From positions 62,001 through 126,000 of the forward strand of contig CANMMR010000006.1 of NCBI GenBank assembly GCA_947499095.1: a stretch of DNA of 64,000 bases, written 5' to 3'. Both the position numbers and the translations under genes were made by a program. Positions 52,642-62,226 of this stretch are shown in pieces (the first letter of the stretch is position 1; each line of letters begins with the position of its first letter). The DNA is from an uncultured Erythrobacter sp. (GTDB taxonomy: Bacteria; Pseudomonadota; Alphaproteobacteria; Sphingomonadales; Sphingomonadaceae). The notes beneath the pieces are model-generated. The model saw nothing but the letters and a program-made list of their open reading frames with translations. It searched no databases and was not told the origin of the DNA.

Positions 52642-53774
52642 CTCAGTCCGAGCCCCCGCGCAATGATACCCTTGAGGATTTCGTGCGTCCCGCCACGCAA
52701 CGAGAAACTGGGCGCAACCTGCAGCAGATAGGCCGTGACGCTCGCCAGGACCTCGTCGCCGGACAGGTCCATCTCGATGGTGCCTTGCACCAGCTCTGGG
52801 ATCGCCTGTTCGTAGGCATTGCCGAGATCCTTGACGATGGTCGCCTCCAGCGCGGGATCTTCGCCCCGGGCAAGCTTGGCCGCAACCGAAGCGCTCATCA
52901 GCCGCAGCGTCCACGCATCCGACGCCAGCCTGCCCACGAGGTCACGAACCGACGGATCGGGATGGGTTTCGGCATGACGCACCAGCTCGAGGAACAGCAC
53001 CATCGACGACAGATAGCGCTCCGGCCCTGAGCGCTCGAGCGACAGCTCCGCCGTTGCCTGTCGCCAGCCCTGGCCTTCTTCGCCGAGCAGCGCGGACGCA
53101 GGCAGGCGCACGTCCTCGAAGAACACTTCGTTGAACTCATGCGCGCCGGTCAAATCGATGATCGGCTTCACCGAGACACTCTGCGCATCCATCGGAATGA
53201 CGAATTGCGACAGGCCCTGCTGCCGCTCCGAGCCTACCTCGGAACGGATCAGCGCGATCATGAAATGCGACCAGTGCGCCCCGGTGGTCCACACCTTCTG
53301 CCCGTTGATGATCCACTCGTCCCCGTCGCGCCGTGCGGACGTCCTGACCGAAGCGAGGTCCGATCCCGAGTTCGGTTCGGACAGTCCGATGCAGGCGAAT
53401 ACCTCGCCGCGCGCCATGCCGGGCACCCAGCGCTCCTTCAATTCGTCGTTGCCGAGCCGCAGCAGCAGCGGTCCGCTCTGCCGGTCCGCGATCCAGTGTG
53501 CACCGACCGGAGCACCGGCAGCCAGCAATTCCTCGATCACCACATAGCGCTCGAGCTGGCTGCGCTCGTGGCCGCCATACTCTTTCGGCCAGGTCATGCC
53601 GAGCAGCCCTGCCCCACCGAGCCTGCGGCTGAACTCCGGATCGGCCTTGGTCCAGCAATTGGCCCGGCGGACCGGATCGCGCTCGCCATGCTCGGCCACC
53701 AGTGCGCGGACCTTGCCCCTCAGCTCGGGCGCGCTCTCGGGCCAGTCGACGGCTTCGGTGACGAAGGTCTGCAC
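52638..53774 (-). CDS. Acyl-CoA dehydrogenase, large subunit type
   Basis: This is a 378-residue protein with FAD-binding elements: CIGLSEPNSGSDLASVRTSARRDGDEWIINGQKVWTTGA, then FEDVRLPASALLGEEGQGW, and a C-terminal end FSLRGGTHEILKGIIARGLGLR. It oxidises acyl-CoA to enoyl-CoA and passes electrons to ETF. GTG at 53772-53774 is chosen, with AGAGGAG 6 bases before it; the frame is open upstream without a ribosome site. It is coupled to the small subunit and is divergent from the aldehyde dehydrogenase. Confidence 0.88.
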   Translation of the reverse strand: MQTFVTEAVDWPESAPELRGKVRALVAEHGERDPVRRANCWTKADPEFSRRLGGAGLLGMTWPKEYGGHERSQLERYVVIEELLAAGAPVGAHWIADRQSGPLLLRLGNDELKERWVPGMARGEVFACIGLSEPNSGSDLASVRTSARRDGDEWIINGQKVWTTGAHWSHFMIALIRSEVGSERQQGLSQFVIPMDAQSVSVKPIIDLTGAHEFNEVFFEDVRLPASALLGEEGQGWRQATAELSLERSGPERYLSSMVLFLELVRHAETHPDPSVRDLVGRLASDAWTLRLMSASVAAKLARGEDPALEATIVKDLGNAYEQAIPELVQGTIEMDLSGDEVLASVTAYLLQVAPSFSLRGGTHEILKGIIARGLGLR

Positions 53775-53901
53775 GCATTCTCCTCTCACGGCCTCTCTCA
53801 CCAATTTGCCGCCGCACCGCAAGACCCGTTGCAACGAGCAACGAATCCCGACAGTGTATCGGCAAGACAAACGAGTCCCCCAATTTGCGAGGAGAGAGAC
53901 C

Positions 53902-55323
53902 ATGACCGATTACAAGAACCTCATCGACGGCGAGATGGTCGACAACGGCGAATGGCTGGATGTGCTTAACCCGGCCAACGAGCAGGTCGTCGGCCGGGTG
54001 CCCGCCTGCGGCAAGGACGAGCTCGACCGTGCCGTCGCCGCCGCCCGCCGCGCCTTCAAGGACTGGCGCAAGACCTCGCAGGAAGAGCGCCAGAAAGTCG
54101 TCCAGGGCATTGCTGCCGCGATCAAGGACAATGCCGACGAGCTGTTTCGCCTGCTGACCAGCGAACAGGGCAAGCCGCATGCGCAGGCCCAGCAGGAGAT
54201 CTACGGCGCCGCGGGCCTCGCCGCAGCACAGTCGACACTGACGCTGGACGATGTCGTCAATCAGGACGACGACCAGCGCCTCAGCCGCACGCGCCGCGTG
54301 CCCGTGGGTGTGGTCGGCGGCATCGTGCCGTGGAACTTCCCCGTCATGATGGCGATCCAGAAGATCGTCCCCGCGCTGGTCGCAGGCTGCACCATAGTGC
54401 TGAAGCCTTCGCCCTTCACGCCGCTCACGACGCTGCGAATTGCCGAGCTGATAAAGGACGTGGTTCCGGCAGGGACCGTCAACATCATCACCGGCGAGGA
54501 TCACCTCGGCCCGATGATCACCGAGCACCCGGATATCGACAAGATCACCTTCACCGGCTCCACCGCGACCGGCAAGAAGATCATGGAAGGCGCTTCGGGC
54601 GACCTCAAGCGTATCACGCTGGAGCTCGGCGGCAACGATGCCTCGATCGTGCTGCCCGATGCCGATGTCGAGAAGGTGGCCGAGCAGCTGTTCTGGTCCA
54701 GCTTCTCCAACGCCGGCCAGGTCTGCATCGCCGCCAAGCGCGTCTACATCCACAAGGACATCTACGACGATCTCAGCAAGGCCATCGCCGAATACGCCAA
54801 GAGCGTGGTCGTGGGCGACGGATCGCAGCAGGGGACGGGTGTCGGCCCGATCCAGAACAAGAAGCAGTACGACCGCGTGCTGGAGCTGATCCAGGACGCC
54901 AAGGACAATGGTTACAAGTTCCTGACCGGCGGCGACAAGGATCCGTCCGGCACCGGCTATTACGTGCCGATCACCATCCTCGACAATCCGCCCGAAGACG
55001 CGCGGATCGTGGCCGAGGAACAATTCGGCCCGGTCATGCCGCTGCTCAAGTTCGACAGCATCGACGAAGTCATCGAGCGGGCGAACAATTCGGAATACGG
55101 CCTCGCCGGTGCGGTCTGGACCAAGGATACCGACAAGGGCGTCGAGATCGCCGAGCAGCTCGAAACCGGTACGGTGTGGATCAACGAATTCATGCACCTG
55201 TCGCCCTTCTCGCCCTTCGGCGGGCACAAGCAGTCGGGCTTCGGCGCAGAATACGGCGTCGACGGATTGAAGGAATTCACCTACCCGCAGGTGATCACGG
55301 TCAAGCGCGACGCGGTCGTCTGA
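53902..55323 (+). CDS. NAD(P)-dependent aldehyde dehydrogenase
   Basis: This 473-residue protein has the standard sites: PWNFPVMMAIQKIVPALVAGCTIVLKPS (cofactor), TFTGSTATGKKI, the general base in ELGGNDASIVLPDAD, and the catalytic Cys in FSNAGQVCIAAKRVYIH. EEQFGPVMP closes the site. It oxidises an aldehyde to an acid; the substrate is open. ATG 53902 follows GGAGAGAG. Its neighbours (acyl-CoA dehydrogenases) suggest a catabolic cluster. Its 3' end overlaps the symporter remnant by 23 bases. Confidence 0.92.
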   Translation: MTDYKNLIDGEMVDNGEWLDVLNPANEQVVGRVPACGKDELDRAVAAARRAFKDWRKTSQEERQKVVQGIAAAIKDNADELFRLLTSEQGKPHAQAQQEIYGAAGLAAAQSTLTLDDVVNQDDDQRLSRTRRVPVGVVGGIVPWNFPVMMAIQKIVPALVAGCTIVLKPSPFTPLTTLRIAELIKDVVPAGTVNIITGEDHLGPMITEHPDIDKITFTGSTATGKKIMEGASGDLKRITLELGGNDASIVLPDADVEKVAEQLFWSSFSNAGQVCIAAKRVYIHKDIYDDLSKAIAEYAKSVVVGDGSQQGTGVGPIQNKKQYDRVLELIQDAKDNGYKFLTGGDKDPSGTGYYVPITILDNPPEDARIVAEEQFGPVMPLLKFDSIDEVIERANNSEYGLAGAVWTKDTDKGVEIAEQLETGTVWINEFMHLSPFSPFGGHKQSGFGAEYGVDGLKEFTYPQVITVKRDAVV

Positions 55324-56505
55324 GCAGGCCCGGCTTCGCCCAGACCGCGACATTCGCCAGCAGCAACGCCGCAAGGATCGTTGCTGCTGGCGTTGTCGTT
55401 TCTGCACCGGCGAGGCCGAGCGGAGAGAACGCCACGTAAAGCGCAACGACGCAGCTCAGCAGGGTGAAGGCCGTGCTGCGCCCATGGCGCCAGGGCGTCA
55501 TGTCGACCGGCCGTTCCTGCGGCGGCACATAGCGCTTCGCCCGTGGCCGCAGCGTTCCGGCGGCAAGCATGATTCCCACCTCGATCACGAACAGGATCGC
55601 GTAGAGGTGGATGAAGTGCAGCGTCACGACATCGTCGAACACGAAGCGGAGCAGGCCATAGGCGATGACGTTGAAGACGATCGCGCACTTGGCCCCGATC
55701 GCCGGCACGCGGCGGGTGAACAGCCCGACGATCATGACCGCTACGGTCGGGATGTTATAGAAGCCGACAAAGATCCGCACGATCTGCCACAGGCCTTCCT
55801 TGGCATAATGAAGCAGCGGCGCGACTGCGAAGGAAGCGATCGCGATCAGCACGCTCACGCGCTTGGCGACGGAGACAAGCAGCCCGTCGCTCGGCATCTC
55901 GCGTTTCAGCGGCGCCCAGATATCGAGGGTGAATAACGTCGCCGCATTGTTAAGCAGCGAGTTGAACGAGCTGAACACCGCGCCGAGCAATACAGCCAGG
56001 AACACGCCCGACAGCCAGGCGGGAAGGACATCCTCGACCAGCCGCGGATAAGCCTTGTCGATGCTCGCGAGGCCGGGTCCGTAGAGGTGGAAAGCGATGA
56101 CGCCCGGGATCATCATCATGAAGGGAACCAGCACCTTGAAGAAGCCTGAGGCCAGCACGCCCTTCTGGCCTTCCGCCAGCGACCGCGCGCCCAGTGTGCG
56201 CTGGATGACATACTGGTTGGTGCACCAGTAGAACAGGTTGGCGAAGATCATGCAGGTGAAGATCGTGCCGAAGGGCATTGGATCGCTCGCACTTCCGATG
56301 GCGTTGAGTTTCTCCGGGTGGTCGGCTGTCAGTTTCGCCAGCCCGTCCAGCAAATTCCCGCCGCCGAGCGCGATCAGCCCGAGCACCGGAACCAGCGTGC
56401 CGATGGCCAGCAGGCCGATGCCGTTTAGCGTGTCCGATACGGCGACTGTCTTCAACCCGCCGAACACGGCATAGGCCGCGCCGCTCCCACCGATGACGAG
56501 AGCGG
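55301..56505 (-). pseudogene. Sodium:solute symporter (SSS), N-terminal part missing
   Basis: About 400 codons match an SSS/vSGLT-type carrier from IGGSGAAYAVFGGLKTVAVSDT onward, with NLFYWCTNQYVIQRTLGARSL and FSSFNSLLNNAATLFTLDIW. Members usually have about 530-550 residues, so roughly five helices are missing. Upstream of about 56505 the reading frame changes into Arg/Pro-rich sequence, and the other strand holds an xdhC remnant. No proper start exists. It is therefore a 5'-truncated, probably dead, carrier. Confidence 0.78.
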
Positions 56506-56511
56506 GCGCGC

Positions 56512-56679
56512 TCCGACCGCAACCTGGCGCTGGCCGCACGCGGCGTCCCTGAGGATCATATCGCGCGACTGACCAGCCCGGTGGGACTGATGCCAGCCTG
56601 CAAGGATCCGCGAACCCTTGCGCTTTCGGCGTTGTCCGAAATCGTCGGCCGTTATGAGCAGATGCGTGCCGTCTCCTAA
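56512..56679 (+). pseudogene. xdhC-like gene, C-terminal remnant
   Basis: A frame ending at TAA 56677-56679 reads RSDRNLALAARGVPEDHIAR, then LTSPVGLMPACKDPRTLALS and ALSEIVGRYEQM. This is the end of the XdhC/CoxI family, proteins that help insert molybdenum cofactor into dehydrogenases. It has no start; its front is cut at the same place as the symporter. The mocA-like frame starts one base after its stop, the usual arrangement of such a molybdenum-enzyme operon. Confidence 0.75.
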
Positions 56680-56680
56680 G

Positions 56681-57257
56681 ATGAAGACAGGGGTTGTCCT
56701 GCTTGCGGCGGGCCAGGGGAAACGGTTCGGCAGGGACAAGCTAACGGCCGATTTTCGAGGACGCCCCCCTTTGGGAATCGGCCGCGCAAACCGTAGAAAC
56801 CACCGATCTTGTCGAGCGCGTGCTCGTCGTCGGGCCGAATAGCGCAATCAACAGCCGTCCGGGATGGAAACGGGTCGAAAACTCCGAAGCAGATCAAGGC
56901 ATGGGCACTTCGATTGCGACGGGCGTGGGAGCGCTGACGGAGTGCGATCGCGTCATTGTCATGCTCGCCGACATGCCACTCGTTTCGCGCACGCATCTTG
57001 CTCGGCTTCTCACAGCGCAGGGCGTTGCCTTTACCCGCTATAGCGATGGTACCGCGGGATGTCCGGCGATTTTCCCGCGGCCTGTCTTCCCGCTGCTCGA
57101 ATCTCTCACCGGTGACCGGGGCGCGCGGGGCCTTCGCTTGGCAAATGCGGAACTTAAAGAGCCCGATTGCGACAGCGAACTATCGGATGTCGATACGGCG
57201 CGCGACCTCGAGCGTTTGCACTCCACCTGTGGACGGTCACTGACCCCTGACCGATAA
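56681..57257 (+). pseudogene. mocA: MocA-like molybdenum-cofactor nucleotidyltransferase, frameshifted
   Basis: From ATG 56681 the frame reads MKTGVVLLAAGQGKRFGRDK and on to ADFRGRPP, the NTP-transferase start with its GxGxRFGxDK nucleotide loop. After a run of six C at 56764-56769 it fails. Reading with five C restores LWESAAQTVETTDLVERVLV and then GMGTSIATGVGAL, VIVMLADMPLVS and CPAIFPRPVFPLLESLTGDRGAR, to the stop at 57257. So a single-base insertion splits a MocA-type gene of about 191 residues. A sequencing slip in the C-run is the main alternative. Confidence 0.78.
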
Positions 57258-57278
57258 TCGATCGATATACGACGCTGA

Positions 57279-59807
57279 TCAGACATCCGGTAGCTTCTGG
57301 TCGGCGAAGCCCCAACCGGCCAAGGTCTTGCTCTGCGCGCGATCGATCAGGCGCTTCGCATCGTCGATGGAGAATGGCTGCGCGTCTTTCACCTTCTTCA
57401 GCTCGTTCCAGCAAATCGGCACCGCCACAGGTGCGCCGGAACGGGCGCGTGCGGAATAGGGCATCACCGCGGTGCTGCCACGCTGATTGCGCAGCCAATC
57501 GATGAAGATCTTGCCCGTGCGCTTCGCCTTGCTCATCGTGGCCGTGAAGCGATCGGGTTCGGCGATGCTCAGTGCTTCGGCAAAGCGCCGTGCAAAATCC
57601 TTGTGTTCGTCCCACGAGTGGCCGGTATTGAGCGGGACCACGACGTGCACGCCCTTGCCGCCGGAAAGCATGGCGAAGCTGACGAGGCCGATATCGGAGA
57701 GCCGCGCCCTGATGTCGCGCGCGGCCTGCTTGACCTCGTCGAAGCCCAGGCCCTCGTCGGGATCGAGATCGAACACCATCCGCTCGGGCGCCTCGACATC
57801 GTCGCTGCGAGCGCCCCAACCGTGAAACTCGATCGTGCCCATCTGCACGCATTGGAGGATACCGCGCGCATCCTCGACATAGAGGTAGTCCTCGCTCCCG
57901 CCGTCCTTTTCGCGGATCGGGACATGGTGCACATCGTCCCCGAACGCGCCGCCATCGTGCTTCTGGAAGAAGCATTTCTTCGCGCGGCCTTGCGGACAGC
58001 GGACGAGACTGACCGGTCGGTGCCCGACGAAGGGCAGCATAAGCGGAGCAATGGCGGCGTAATAGTCGGCCAGCTCGCCCTTGGACTGGCCGCTATCGGG
58101 AAAAACCACGCGGTTGCGGCTGGAGATTTCGACGTCGGCTGTCGGTTGCGGAGCTTTTGCGGCTACCTCGGGCTTCACCGATCTGGCGTCCTTGTCGCTG
58201 CGCAGGCCGAGATAGCTGCCATGGCGAATATTCCCGTCGGCGGTGAATTGGGCGAAGGCCACTTCGGCGACGAGTTTCGGAGTCAGCCATGTCACGCCGC
58301 GTGCGCTCGCGGTGTCGGTCTCGACCGGCGGCGTCTTTCGCTCCAGCCGCTTCATCTTCGCCGCCAGCTCGTCGAGCTCGTCGCTGGTGAAGCCGGTGCC
58401 GACATTGCCCTTGTAGACCAGGTCGTCGCCTTCGTGCTGAGCCATCAGCAAGGATGCGAACGGGCGACCCTTCGCCTTGCTGGCCTTCCATCCGACGATC
58501 ACGAATTCCTGCCGCCGCGTGCATTTGACCTTTACCCACGCCTTGCTCCGCGAATGCCGATAGGGCGCGTCGATGGCCTTGGCGATGATACCTTCCTGCC
58601 CGGCGCGGCACATGGATTCGTACAATTTCTCGCCTGCGCCGATGATGTGATCGGCGACATGGATCGGCGGTTCGGCAGTGGCGAGCAGCGCCTCCAGTCG
58701 CTCCTTGCGCTCGATATTGGGTAGCTTGGTCAAGGCCTCGCCGTCGAGCGACAACAGGTCGAAGGCGTGGAGCGCCAACGCATCGGTCTCGGACTGGCTG
58801 CCGTGCCCGCGCTTCAGAACCTGCTGGAGCGTCGAAAAATCCGGATTGCCCTTCGTATCGTAAGCGACGATCTCGCCGTCGATGAGGCAGGCGGGAAGAT
58901 CGAGCGCCGCGATCGCCTCGACCAGCGGCGCGAATTTGTCGGTCCAGTCCTTGCCGCTACGCGTATAGATGCGCACGTCCTCGCCCTTCGCTGCGATTAT
59001 CGCACGGTAACCGTCGAACTTGATCTCGTGCATCCAGCCATTGCCGGTGGGCACCTCGTCGAAAAGCGTTGCGAGTTGGGGCTTCGCGAATTTCGGGCGC
59101 GGCGCGGATGTGCGTTTGCTGCGGGATTTCCTTTTCCGGACATTGCGCGACGAAGCCTTTTCCATCTGCGCGAGAAACGCATCGTCCTTCTTCCCTGCCA
59201 GCGGGTATTGACCCTCTTTGTCGGCAGCGATCTCGGCCATCGAGCGCCCGGTCAGCACGCTGGTCAACTCGCGTTCGACCAGGACGTCGCCTTCCTCGGC
59301 GTGGTCGTCCTGCAGCTTGCGCAGCAGCCAGTTCTCACGCTTTTCGCCGGGTTTTTCCTTGAGCCGAATGAGCAACCATTCGCCCTGCATGCGCTCCCCC
59401 TCCAGGCAAAAATGCAGATGCCCCTCGTCGAGGTCATCCGCGCTCTTGCCTTCGATCGGGGCCCAGCTGCCGCGATCCCACAGCATCACCGTGCCGCCGC
59501 CATATTCGCCCTTGGGGATCGTCCCCTCGAACTCGGCATAGGACATCGGGTGGTCCTCGGTCCGCACCGCCAGCCGTTTGATGTCGGGATCGGGTGAAGG
59601 TCCCTTGGTTACTGCCCAGCTCTTGAGCACGCCGTCGACTTCCAGGCGCAGGTCCCAGTGAAGCCGCGTGGCATCGTGTTTCTGAACAATGAAGAGATCG
59701 CCGCGCTCGCTGCTTTGCGTCGCACCGGACGGTTCGGGCGTCTTCTCGAAGTCGCGCTTGGCGTTGTAGGCCGCGAGCGGATCGGAAGGCTTGCGCTTGG
59801 CCGCCAT
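57279..59807 (-). CDS. ligD: Multifunctional DNA ligase LigD (non-homologous end joining)
   Basis: This is an 842-residue protein with three parts. Phosphoesterase (about 35-160): FIVQKHDATRLHWDLRLEVDG and EGTIPKGEYGGGTVMLWDRG. ATP-dependent ligase (about 235-530): HEIKFDGYRAI (nucleotidyl Lys), LIDGEIVAYD, and EGIIAKAIDAPY. Primase-type polymerase (about 550-835): VFPDSGQSKGELADYY, DLDPDEGLGFDEVK, and SGGKGVHVVVPL. It repairs double-strand breaks with Ku. It starts one base after the ku stop, on the same strand. Confidence 0.95.
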   Translation of the reverse strand: MAAKRKPSDPLAAYNAKRDFEKTPEPSGATQSSERGDLFIVQKHDATRLHWDLRLEVDGVLKSWAVTKGPSPDPDIKRLAVRTEDHPMSYAEFEGTIPKGEYGGGTVMLWDRGSWAPIEGKSADDLDEGHLHFCLEGERMQGEWLLIRLKEKPGEKRENWLLRKLQDDHAEEGDVLVERELTSVLTGRSMAEIAADKEGQYPLAGKKDDAFLAQMEKASSRNVRKRKSRSKRTSAPRPKFAKPQLATLFDEVPTGNGWMHEIKFDGYRAIIAAKGEDVRIYTRSGKDWTDKFAPLVEAIAALDLPACLIDGEIVAYDTKGNPDFSTLQQVLKRGHGSQSETDALALHAFDLLSLDGEALTKLPNIERKERLEALLATAEPPIHVADHIIGAGEKLYESMCRAGQEGIIAKAIDAPYRHSRSKAWVKVKCTRRQEFVIVGWKASKAKGRPFASLLMAQHEGDDLVYKGNVGTGFTSDELDELAAKMKRLERKTPPVETDTASARGVTWLTPKLVAEVAFAQFTADGNIRHGSYLGLRSDKDARSVKPEVAAKAPQPTADVEISSRNRVVFPDSGQSKGELADYYAAIAPLMLPFVGHRPVSLVRCPQGRAKKCFFQKHDGGAFGDDVHHVPIREKDGGSEDYLYVEDARGILQCVQMGTIEFHGWGARSDDVEAPERMVFDLDPDEGLGFDEVKQAARDIRARLSDIGLVSFAMLSGGKGVHVVVPLNTGHSWDEHKDFARRFAEALSIAEPDRFTATMSKAKRTGKIFIDWLRNQRGSTAVMPYSARARSGAPVAVPICWNELKKVKDAQPFSIDDAKRLIDRAQSKTLAGWGFADQKLPDV

Positions 59808-59808
59808 G

Positions 59809-60648
59809 TCAGGCGCTCTTCTTGCGCTTCGAACCCGACTTTCCGCTGGACGGTTTCTTCTCCCCGACCGACTTCTTCAGCGCGGCCATCAGGTCGATCA
59901 CGTTTCCACCGTTGCCGCTGTCCGGATCGTCGACGTCCGCGACGATCGCTTTCTTGCTCTTCGATTTGGCCTTCTTGTCGATCAGTTTCTTCAGCGCATC
60001 GACGTACCGGTCCTCGAATTCGCTTGCATCGAAGGGCGCGCTTTTCTCTTCGATCAGCGTCGTCGCAAGATCAAGCAGCTCCTTCTTCGGCTTCGCCTCG
60101 TCGATGTCCTCGAAAAAGGCCTGCCCGTTGCGCACTTCGTCGGCGTAACGCAACGTTTCGAGCAGCAGTCCCTTGCCGCACGGCTTGATCGCGACAAGCT
60201 TCTCGCTTCCGCGCACCGACAGCTGACCCAGGGCCACCTTCTTCGATTTGCGCAAGGCCTCGCGCAGCACGACGAAAGCCTCCTCGGCCAGATCGTCTTT
60301 CGGTGCGACGTAATAGGGCTTCTCGAAATAGAGCGGGTCGATCTCGCATGCCTCGACGAACTGGACCAGCTCGAGCGTCTTGCGGCTCTCGATCTTGACC
60401 GCCTCGATCTCCTCGTCCTCGAGCAGGACGTATTCGCCCTTCGAGATTTCGTAGCCCTTGATGATATCGTCGCGATCGACCGGGCCGACGCCGGGCACGG
60501 TTTTTTCGTAATTGATCCGTTTTCCGCTGGGCTCGTGGATCTGGTTGAACCTGATCTTCGCGCCAGACTTGCTGGCCGAATAGATTTCCACCGGGATCGA
60601 GACGAGGGCAAGCCTGATCTGTCCCTGCCAATATGCGCGTGCCGCCAT
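59809..60648 (-). CDS. ku: Ku protein (bacterial NHEJ)
   Basis: This 279-residue protein has the Ku core: YWQGQIRLALVSIPVEIYSA, then RINYEKTVPGVGPVDRDDIIKGYEISKGEYVLLEDEEIEAVK and VALGQLSVRGSEKLVAIKPCGKGLLLETLRY. It ends in a Lys/Ser-rich tail (KSVGEKKPSSGKSGSKRKKSA), which in the family aids DNA and LigD binding. As a ring-shaped homodimer it loads on DNA ends and recruits LigD. ATG 60648 follows GGAGGAGCAG. It lies directly upstream of ligD. Confidence 0.95.
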   Translation of the reverse strand: MAARAYWQGQIRLALVSIPVEIYSASKSGAKIRFNQIHEPSGKRINYEKTVPGVGPVDRDDIIKGYEISKGEYVLLEDEEIEAVKIESRKTLELVQFVEACEIDPLYFEKPYYVAPKDDLAEEAFVVLREALRKSKKVALGQLSVRGSEKLVAIKPCGKGLLLETLRYADEVRNGQAFFEDIDEAKPKKELLDLATTLIEEKSAPFDASEFEDRYVDALKKLIDKKAKSKSKKAIVADVDDPDSGNGGNVIDLMAALKKSVGEKKPSSGKSGSKRKKSA

Positions 60649-60668
60649 CTGCTCCTCCGTTCGCCGAG

Positions 60669-60810
60669 TCAGCGAATGGCGGGCAGATTGGTTTCCGGAA
60701 GGAAATACCGAAGGACGAGATCGAGCGGACGGCTCTCGATGGGAACGTCCGGATCACAGACCGCAAGACCCGCACCGCCACGCCTGATCTCGGCCCATAA
60801 TCTGTTATTC
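60669..60810 (-). pseudogene. C-terminal remnant of an unknown gene upstream of ku
   Basis: A frame of about 45 codons reads LWAEIRRGGAGLAVCDPDVP and IESRPLDLVLRYFLPETNLP, ending at TGA 60669-60671, 20 bases before ku. Codon choice looks normal for the genome. Upstream it runs into the antisense of the rtcR remnant, so its front is missing. I do not recognise the family. It could be the tail of a gene that once led the ku operon. Confidence 0.4.
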
Positions 60811-60822
60811 AGCTGAGGTAAC

Positions 60823-61731
60823 GAGCTGAAAGCGGACCAGCATCGCCTCTCCGGCGCTTTCGTCGAGGTCAACTGCGCCACGCTCAAGGGCGACAATGCG
60901 ATGTCTGCACTGTTCGGCCATACCAAGGGGGCCTTCACCGGTGCCGTGTCCGAACGTGCGGGCCTGCTCCGCAGCGCCGACAAGGGCATGCTGTTCCTCG
61001 ACGAGATCGGCGAATTGGGCCTCGACGAGCAGGCGATGATCCTGCGCGCGGTCGAGGACAAACGCTTCCTTTCTGTGGGTTCGGACCGCGAAGTCGAGAG
61101 CGACTTCCAGCTCATCGCCGGGACTAACCGCGACCTGGTCGATGCCGCGGCCGAGGGCGAATTTCGCGAAGACCTGTTTGCGCGCCTGAACCTGTGGACC
61201 TTCAATCTGCCTGGGCTCGCCGAGCGGCGCGAGGATATCGAGCCAAACCTCGAATATGAGCTCGAGCGCTATGCTTCGGCAGAGGACACGCGCGTCACCT
61301 TCAACAAGGAGGCGCGAGCGCGCTACCTCGGTTTCGCCACATCGCCGCTCGCAGTGTGTAACGGCAATTTCCGCGATCTGTCCGCCAGCATCACGCGGAT
61401 GGCGACCCTCAGCCCGGACGGACGGATCGACACCCCGACCGTCGAAGCGGAGATTGCCAGACTGGAGAAGCTGTGGGCGTTTGCCGATGGGGATAGTAGC
61501 GAGGCACTGCTCTTGGAAATCCTTGGCCAAGAGGCACTCGCAGAGATCGATCCCTTCGACCGCGCTCAACTGGCGCAAGTCATCGCAACATGTCGCCGCC
61601 ACTCCTCGCTCTCGGCAGCGGGAAGGGACTTTTTCGCGTCATCCAGACTGCGACGCAAATCGACCTATGACGCCGACCGATTGCGCAAGTACCTCGCTCG
61701 CTTCGCATTGTCCTGGGATGACGTCAGCTAA
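60823..61731 (+). pseudogene. rtcR: rtcR-like sigma-54 activator, N-terminal part missing
   Basis: From about 60823 the frame reads ELKADQHRLSGAFVEVNCAT, then LFGHTKGAFTGA (the GAFTGA loop that contacts sigma-54), LFLDEIGELGLDEQ (Walker B), GTNRDL, and a C-terminus FASSRLRRKSTYDADRLRKYLARF matching RtcR. RtcR has about 530 residues and controls RNA-repair genes. The sensory domain and Walker A are missing here, and a TGA lies two codons upstream of the kept part. It cannot hydrolyse ATP in the normal way and is probably dead. An internal ATG at 60901 opens the remaining frame. Confidence 0.78.
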
Positions 61732-61836
61732 TGGGCCGCTAGGGCCGCGTGCACATCTGCTGAAGATGCTCCATCGTTCTTGCATATCGTGATTGGTGGC
61801 GATGAAGAAAATCGTTCCCTATCAATGACTTATGGG

Positions 61837-61927
61837 TGGCGGAGCAGGAGGGATTCGAACCCTCGATACGGGGTTACCGTATACACACTTTCCAGGCGTG
61901 CGCCTTCGACCACTCGGCCACTGCTCC
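61837..61927 (-). tRNA. tRNA-Ser (GGA)
   Basis: On the reverse strand, acceptor arms GGAGCAG and CTGCTCC pair, followed by G and an encoded CCA. It has a long variable arm (TGTGTATACGGTAACCCCGTA region) typical of Ser tRNAs. The anticodon loop reads CTGGAAA with anticodon GGA. The T loop is GGTTCGAATCC. Confidence 0.95.
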
Positions 61928-62226
61928 GCATTCCCATCCGCGGTGCCGTTTCGCTGCTTGCGCGCGGCAGGTCGTCCGGGAAGGCGCGCGTCTAGCGGTG
62001 ACGGGTGGGAATCGCAAGCCGAACCGGAAGCGACCTATTCCGCTTTGCGAAATTGGTGGTAGAATGATGGTTGGCGACGGTGCTGCGCGGATCAGGCATC
62101 CCCTGCGAACACCGTCTCGAAGCCCCTTTCCGCCCTCGAAAACGCGCGGGAAGGGGTTTTCGATTCCCAGAGCCGCCGAAGCCGAGCGCTCTTGCCTTTC
62201 GGCGACGGCATGGCATCGTCGTGCCC
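61928..62226. other. Spacer between tRNA-Ser and the cyclophilin gene
   Basis: About 300 bases. The open frame of the next gene continues here but reads as Arg/Ser-rich noise before its signal peptide. No gene, T-run hairpin or repeat was seen. Confidence 0.4.

Noticed and set aside
53137..55446. 769-codon open frame antisense to the aldehyde dehydrogenase
   Set aside because: Same shadow signature; sense strand has clear catalytic motifs.
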